From Bradyrhizobium nivariense (GTDB lineage Bacteria; Pseudomonadota; Alphaproteobacteria; Rhizobiales; Xanthobacteraceae): a stretch of DNA of 64,000 nucleotides. Positions 61,171-64,000 of the stretch are shown piece after piece (the first letter of the stretch is position 1; each line of letters starts with the position of its first letter). The stretch lies in contig NZ_JARVWW010000026.1 in assembly GCF_029846715.1 (NCBI RefSeq), positions 1 through 64,000 of the forward strand, read 5' to 3'. The notes under the pieces are model-generated. The model saw only the letters and a list, made by a program, of their open reading frames with translations, was not told the DNA's origin and made no database searches. A program made the position numbers and the translations under genes.

Positions 61171-64000
61171 ATGTCTCGCCAAGACGCGAACGCAGCCTTT
61201 GCCCTCTCCTCCTTTTTGCAGGGCACCAACGCCACCTACATCGACGAAATCTACGCCCGCTACGAGAAGGACCCGTCCTCGGTCGACGCCGAGTGGCAGG
61301 ACTTCTTCAAGAGCCTCAACGACCAGCCCGGTGACATCAGCAAGAACGCCGAAGGCCCGTCCTGGGAGCGCGCCAATTGGCCGCTGACCCCGCAGGACGA
61401 TCTGACCTCCGCGCTCGACGGCAATTGGACCGAAGTCGAGAAGACGGTCGGTGCCAAGATCGCCGCCAAGGCGCAGGCCAGGGGTGGCGACAAGGGTAGC
61501 GACAAGGGCGGCGGTCTCCCCTCCGCCGACCTGCTCCAGGCCACGCGCGACTCCGTCCGCGCCCTGATGCTGATCCGCTCCTACCGCATGCGTGGTCATT
61601 TCCACGCCAAGCTCGATCCGCTCGGCATCGAAGCCCCGCGTAACCGCGAAGAGCTCGACCCGCGCACCTACGGCTTCAGCGAAGCCGATTTCGACCGGAA
61701 GATCTTCCTCGATCACGTGCTCGGCCTCGAATACGGCAGCTTGCGCGAGATCACCGCGATCTGCGAGCGCACCTACTGCCAGACGCTCGGCGTCGAGTTC
61801 ATGCACATCACCAATGCGGCGCAAAAGGCCTGGATCCAGGAGCGGATCGAGGGGCCGGACAAGGAAATCTCGTTCACCCGCGAAGGCCGTCGCGCCATCC
61901 TGATGAAGCTGGTCGAAGCCGAAGGTTTCGAGAAATTCTGCGACACCAAGTTCACCGGCACCAAGCGCTTCGGCCTGGACGGTGCCGAATCGCTGATCCC
62001 CGCGCTCGAGCAGATCATCAAGCGCGGCGGCAATCTCGGCGTGAAGGAGGTCGTGCTCGGCATGCCGCATCGCGGCCGCCTCAACGTGCTGACCCAGGTG
62101 ATGGGCAAGGCGCATCGCGCGCTGTTCCACGAGTTCAAGGGCGGCTCGGCCAATCCTGATGCGGTTGAAGGCTCCGGCGACGTCAAATATCACCTCGGCG
62201 CGTCCTCGGACCGCGAATTCGACGGCAACCGCATCCATCTGTCGCTGACCGCCAACCCCTCGCATCTCGAGATCGTTGATCCCGTCGTGCTCGGCAAGGT
62301 CCGCGCCAAGCAGGACCAGCACGGCGATCCGCCGGACATGCGCATCTCGGTGCTGCCGCTCTTGATGCATGGCGACGCCGCGTTCGCCGGCCAGGGCGTG
62401 GTCGCCGAATGCTTCGGTCTGTCGGACCTGAAGGGCTACCGCACCGGCGGCTCCGTGCACTTCATCGTCAACAACCAGATCGGCTTCACCACCTATCCGC
62501 GTTATTCTCGTTCGTCGCCTTACCCGTCCGACGTGGCGAAGATGATCGACGCGCCGATCTTCCACGTCAACGGCGACGATCCGGAAGCCGTCGTGTTCGC
62601 AGCCAAGGTCGCGACCGAGTTCCGGCAGAAATTCCACAAGCCCGTCGTCATCGACATGTTCTGCTACCGCAGGCATGGCCATAACGAGGGCGACGAGCCG
62701 GCTTTCACCCAGCCGGTGATGTACAAGAAGATCGCGGCCCATCCCTCGACGCTCGAGCTCTATGCCCGCCGCCTGATCAGCGAAGGCGTGCTGACCGAGG
62801 GCGAAGTCGAGAAGGCCAAGGCGGATTGGCGCGTGCGGCTCGATGCCGAGCTCGAAGCCGGTTCCGGCTACAAGCCCAACAAGGCCGACTGGCTCGACGG
62901 CAAGTGGGCCGGCTTCAAGATCGCCGATCAGGAAGAAGATGCGCGGCGTGGTGTCACCGGCGTGGACGTTGCCGAGCTGAAGGATATCGGCCGCAAGATC
63001 ACCAAGGTGCCGGACGGCTTCCGCGTCCACCGCACCATCCAGCGTTTCCTCGAGAACCGCTCCAAGGCGATCGACGGCGGCACCGGCATTGACTGGGCGA
63101 CCGGCGAGGCGCTGGCGTTCTGCACGCTGCTCAACGAGAACCACCATGTCCGCCTGTCCGGACAGGATTCGGAGCGCGGCACCTTCTCGCAGCGCCACTC
63201 GGTCCTGATCGACCAGGAGGACGAGAGCCGCTACACGCCGTACAACCATCTCGGCCACGAGCAGGGCCATTACGAGGTCATCAACTCGCTGCTGTCGGAA
63301 GAAGCCGTGCTCGGCTTCGAATACGGCTACTCGCTCGCGGAGCCGAACACGCTGACGCTGTGGGAAGCCCAGTTCGGCGACTTCGCCAACGGCGCGCAGG
63401 TCGTGTTCGACCAGTTCATCTCCTCGGGCGAGCGCAAATGGCTGCGCATGTCCGGCCTCGTCTGCCTCTTGCCGCACGGCTATGAAGGCCAGGGACCGGA
63501 GCACTCCTCGGCGCGTCTGGAGCGTTATCTCCAGATGTGCGCGGAAGACAACATGCAGGTGGTCTACCCGACCACGCCGGCGAACTACTTCCACGTGCTG
63601 CGCCGCCAGCTCCATCGCGAGATCCGCAAGCCGCTGATCGTAATGACGCCGAAGTCGCTGCTCCGTCACAAGCGGGCGGTGTCGCGTCTGGAGGAGCTCG
63701 CGAAGGATACGACCTTCCACCGCATCCTCTATGATGACGCCCAGATGCAGCCGAGCGAGGCGACCAAGCTCGTTCCGGACGAAAAAATCCGCCGCATCGT
63801 GCTGTGCTCCGGCAAGGTCTATTACGACCTCTTCGAGGAGCGCGAGAAGCGTGGCATCGACGATATCTATCTGATGCGCGTCGAGCAGCTCTATCCGGTG
63901 CCGCTGAAGGCGCTGGTGGCCGAGCTGTCGCGCTTCAAGAAGGCCGAGGTGATCTGGTGCCAGGAAGAGCCGCGCAACATGGGTGCGTGGCACTTCATCG
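61171..64000 (+). CDS. sucA: 2-Oxoglutarate dehydrogenase E1 component (3' end outside the window)
   Basis: Thiamin-diphosphate decarboxylase subunit of the 2-oxoglutarate dehydrogenase complex; feeds succinyl-CoA to SucCD. At least 943 residues are visible; the frame is open to the window edge. SSFLQGTNATYIDEIYARYE at the start, GMPHRGRLNVL near residue 300, the ThDP fold with GDDPEAV and YRRHGHNEGDEP, and the C-terminal LSGQDSERGTFSQRH are all present. A Lys/Gly-rich insert (GGDKGSDKGGG) lies near residue 107. sucA starts 137 bp after sucD; sucB and lpd are expected next. Confidence 0.97.
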   Translation, partial: MSRQDANAAFALSSFLQGTNATYIDEIYARYEKDPSSVDAEWQDFFKSLNDQPGDISKNAEGPSWERANWPLTPQDDLTSALDGNWTEVEKTVGAKIAAKAQARGGDKGSDKGGGLPSADLLQATRDSVRALMLIRSYRMRGHFHAKLDPLGIEAPRNREELDPRTYGFSEADFDRKIFLDHVLGLEYGSLREITAICERTYCQTLGVEFMHITNAAQKAWIQERIEGPDKEISFTREGRRAILMKLVEAEGFEKFCDTKFTGTKRFGLDGAESLIPALEQIIKRGGNLGVKEVVLGMPHRGRLNVLTQVMGKAHRALFHEFKGGSANPDAVEGSGDVKYHLGASSDREFDGNRIHLSLTANPSHLEIVDPVVLGKVRAKQDQHGDPPDMRISVLPLLMHGDAAFAGQGVVAECFGLSDLKGYRTGGSVHFIVNNQIGFTTYPRYSRSSPYPSDVAKMIDAPIFHVNGDDPEAVVFAAKVATEFRQKFHKPVVIDMFCYRRHGHNEGDEPAFTQPVMYKKIAAHPSTLELYARRLISEGVLTEGEVEKAKADWRVRLDAELEAGSGYKPNKADWLDGKWAGFKIADQEEDARRGVTGVDVAELKDIGRKITKVPDGFRVHRTIQRFLENRSKAIDGGTGIDWATGEALAFCTLLNENHHVRLSGQDSERGTFSQRHSVLIDQEDESRYTPYNHLGHEQGHYEVINSLLSEEAVLGFEYGYSLAEPNTLTLWEAQFGDFANGAQVVFDQFISSGERKWLRMSGLVCLLPHGYEGQGPEHSSARLERYLQMCAEDNMQVVYPTTPANYFHVLRRQLHREIRKPLIVMTPKSLLRHKRAVSRLEELAKDTTFHRILYDDAQMQPSEATKLVPDEKIRRIVLCSGKVYYDLFEEREKRGIDDIYLMRVEQLYPVPLKALVAELSRFKKAEVIWCQEEPRNMGAWHFI

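Noticed and set aside
61165..63993. A 942-codon minus-strand frame opposite sucA
   Set aside because: Antisense shadow of sucA, which matches 2-oxoglutarate dehydrogenase throughout.

Overview
The window looks like core chromosome of a slow-growing, GC-rich alphaproteobacterium, most probably Bradyrhizobium or a close Nitrobacteraceae relative. The grounds are the protein sequences as I recognise them (MatB-type malonyl-CoA synthetase, DUF2794 and DUF6455 proteins, ccmABCDG cytochrome c maturation genes, TCA gene order) and the dense interspersed palindromic repeats. The genus is an inference; there is no rRNA in the window and I found no tRNA.

Layout. Base 1-111 is the tail of an IS630-type transposase. 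It is followed by sdhCDAB (minus strand) and a TauE/SafE exporter; malonyl-CoA synthetase facing an SDR oxidoreductase; a FAS1 protein; a cytochrome b plus molybdopterin oxidoreductase pair; an MFS exporter; leuB; a hexapeptide acetyltransferase; asd; a beta-carbonic anhydrase facing a CoA-ester lyase; a glycosyltransferase; leuD; a zincin; three small secreted proteins; and leuC. From 24 to 30 kb lies the ribosomal/SRP block ffh-rpsP-rimM-[two tandem secreted paralogues]-trmD-rplS. From 30 to 43 kb are an MBL hydrolase, SIMPL and GyrI-like periplasmic proteins, dapF-mtaB, a DUF2336 protein, an RluA-family synthase, ftsY, a septation protein and ccmABCDG. From 43 to 54 kb are acnA, a DUF1223 protein, DUF2794, a GNAT protein, a Bax-inhibitor-like protein, an ABC exporter (YbbA/YbbP-like) facing an arylesterase, and thpR. 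The right end has vapBC, zapE, mdh, sucC-X-Y-sucD and the start of sucA, which runs off the edge.

How it fits together. Many genes serve the TCA cycle (sdh, acnA, mdh, sucCD, sucA). Others serve leucine and lysine/threonine synthesis (leuBCD, asd, dapF), protein targeting (ffh, ftsY), translation (rpsP, rplS, trmD, rimM, mtaB) and respiration (ccm, sdh). This is mostly housekeeping sequence, not an island.

Most worth a second look: (i) a strong orphan intrinsic terminator on the minus strand at about 47.04 kb, with a foldable stretch upstream, suggesting an unannotated small RNA; (ii) two unrelated small ORFs packed with 4-8 bp gaps between sucC and sucD; (iii) a tandem pair of secreted paralogues splitting rimM from trmD; (iv) at least eight families of REP/BIME-like repeats, some nested in one another, one supplying a stop codon and one splitting the ccm operon.
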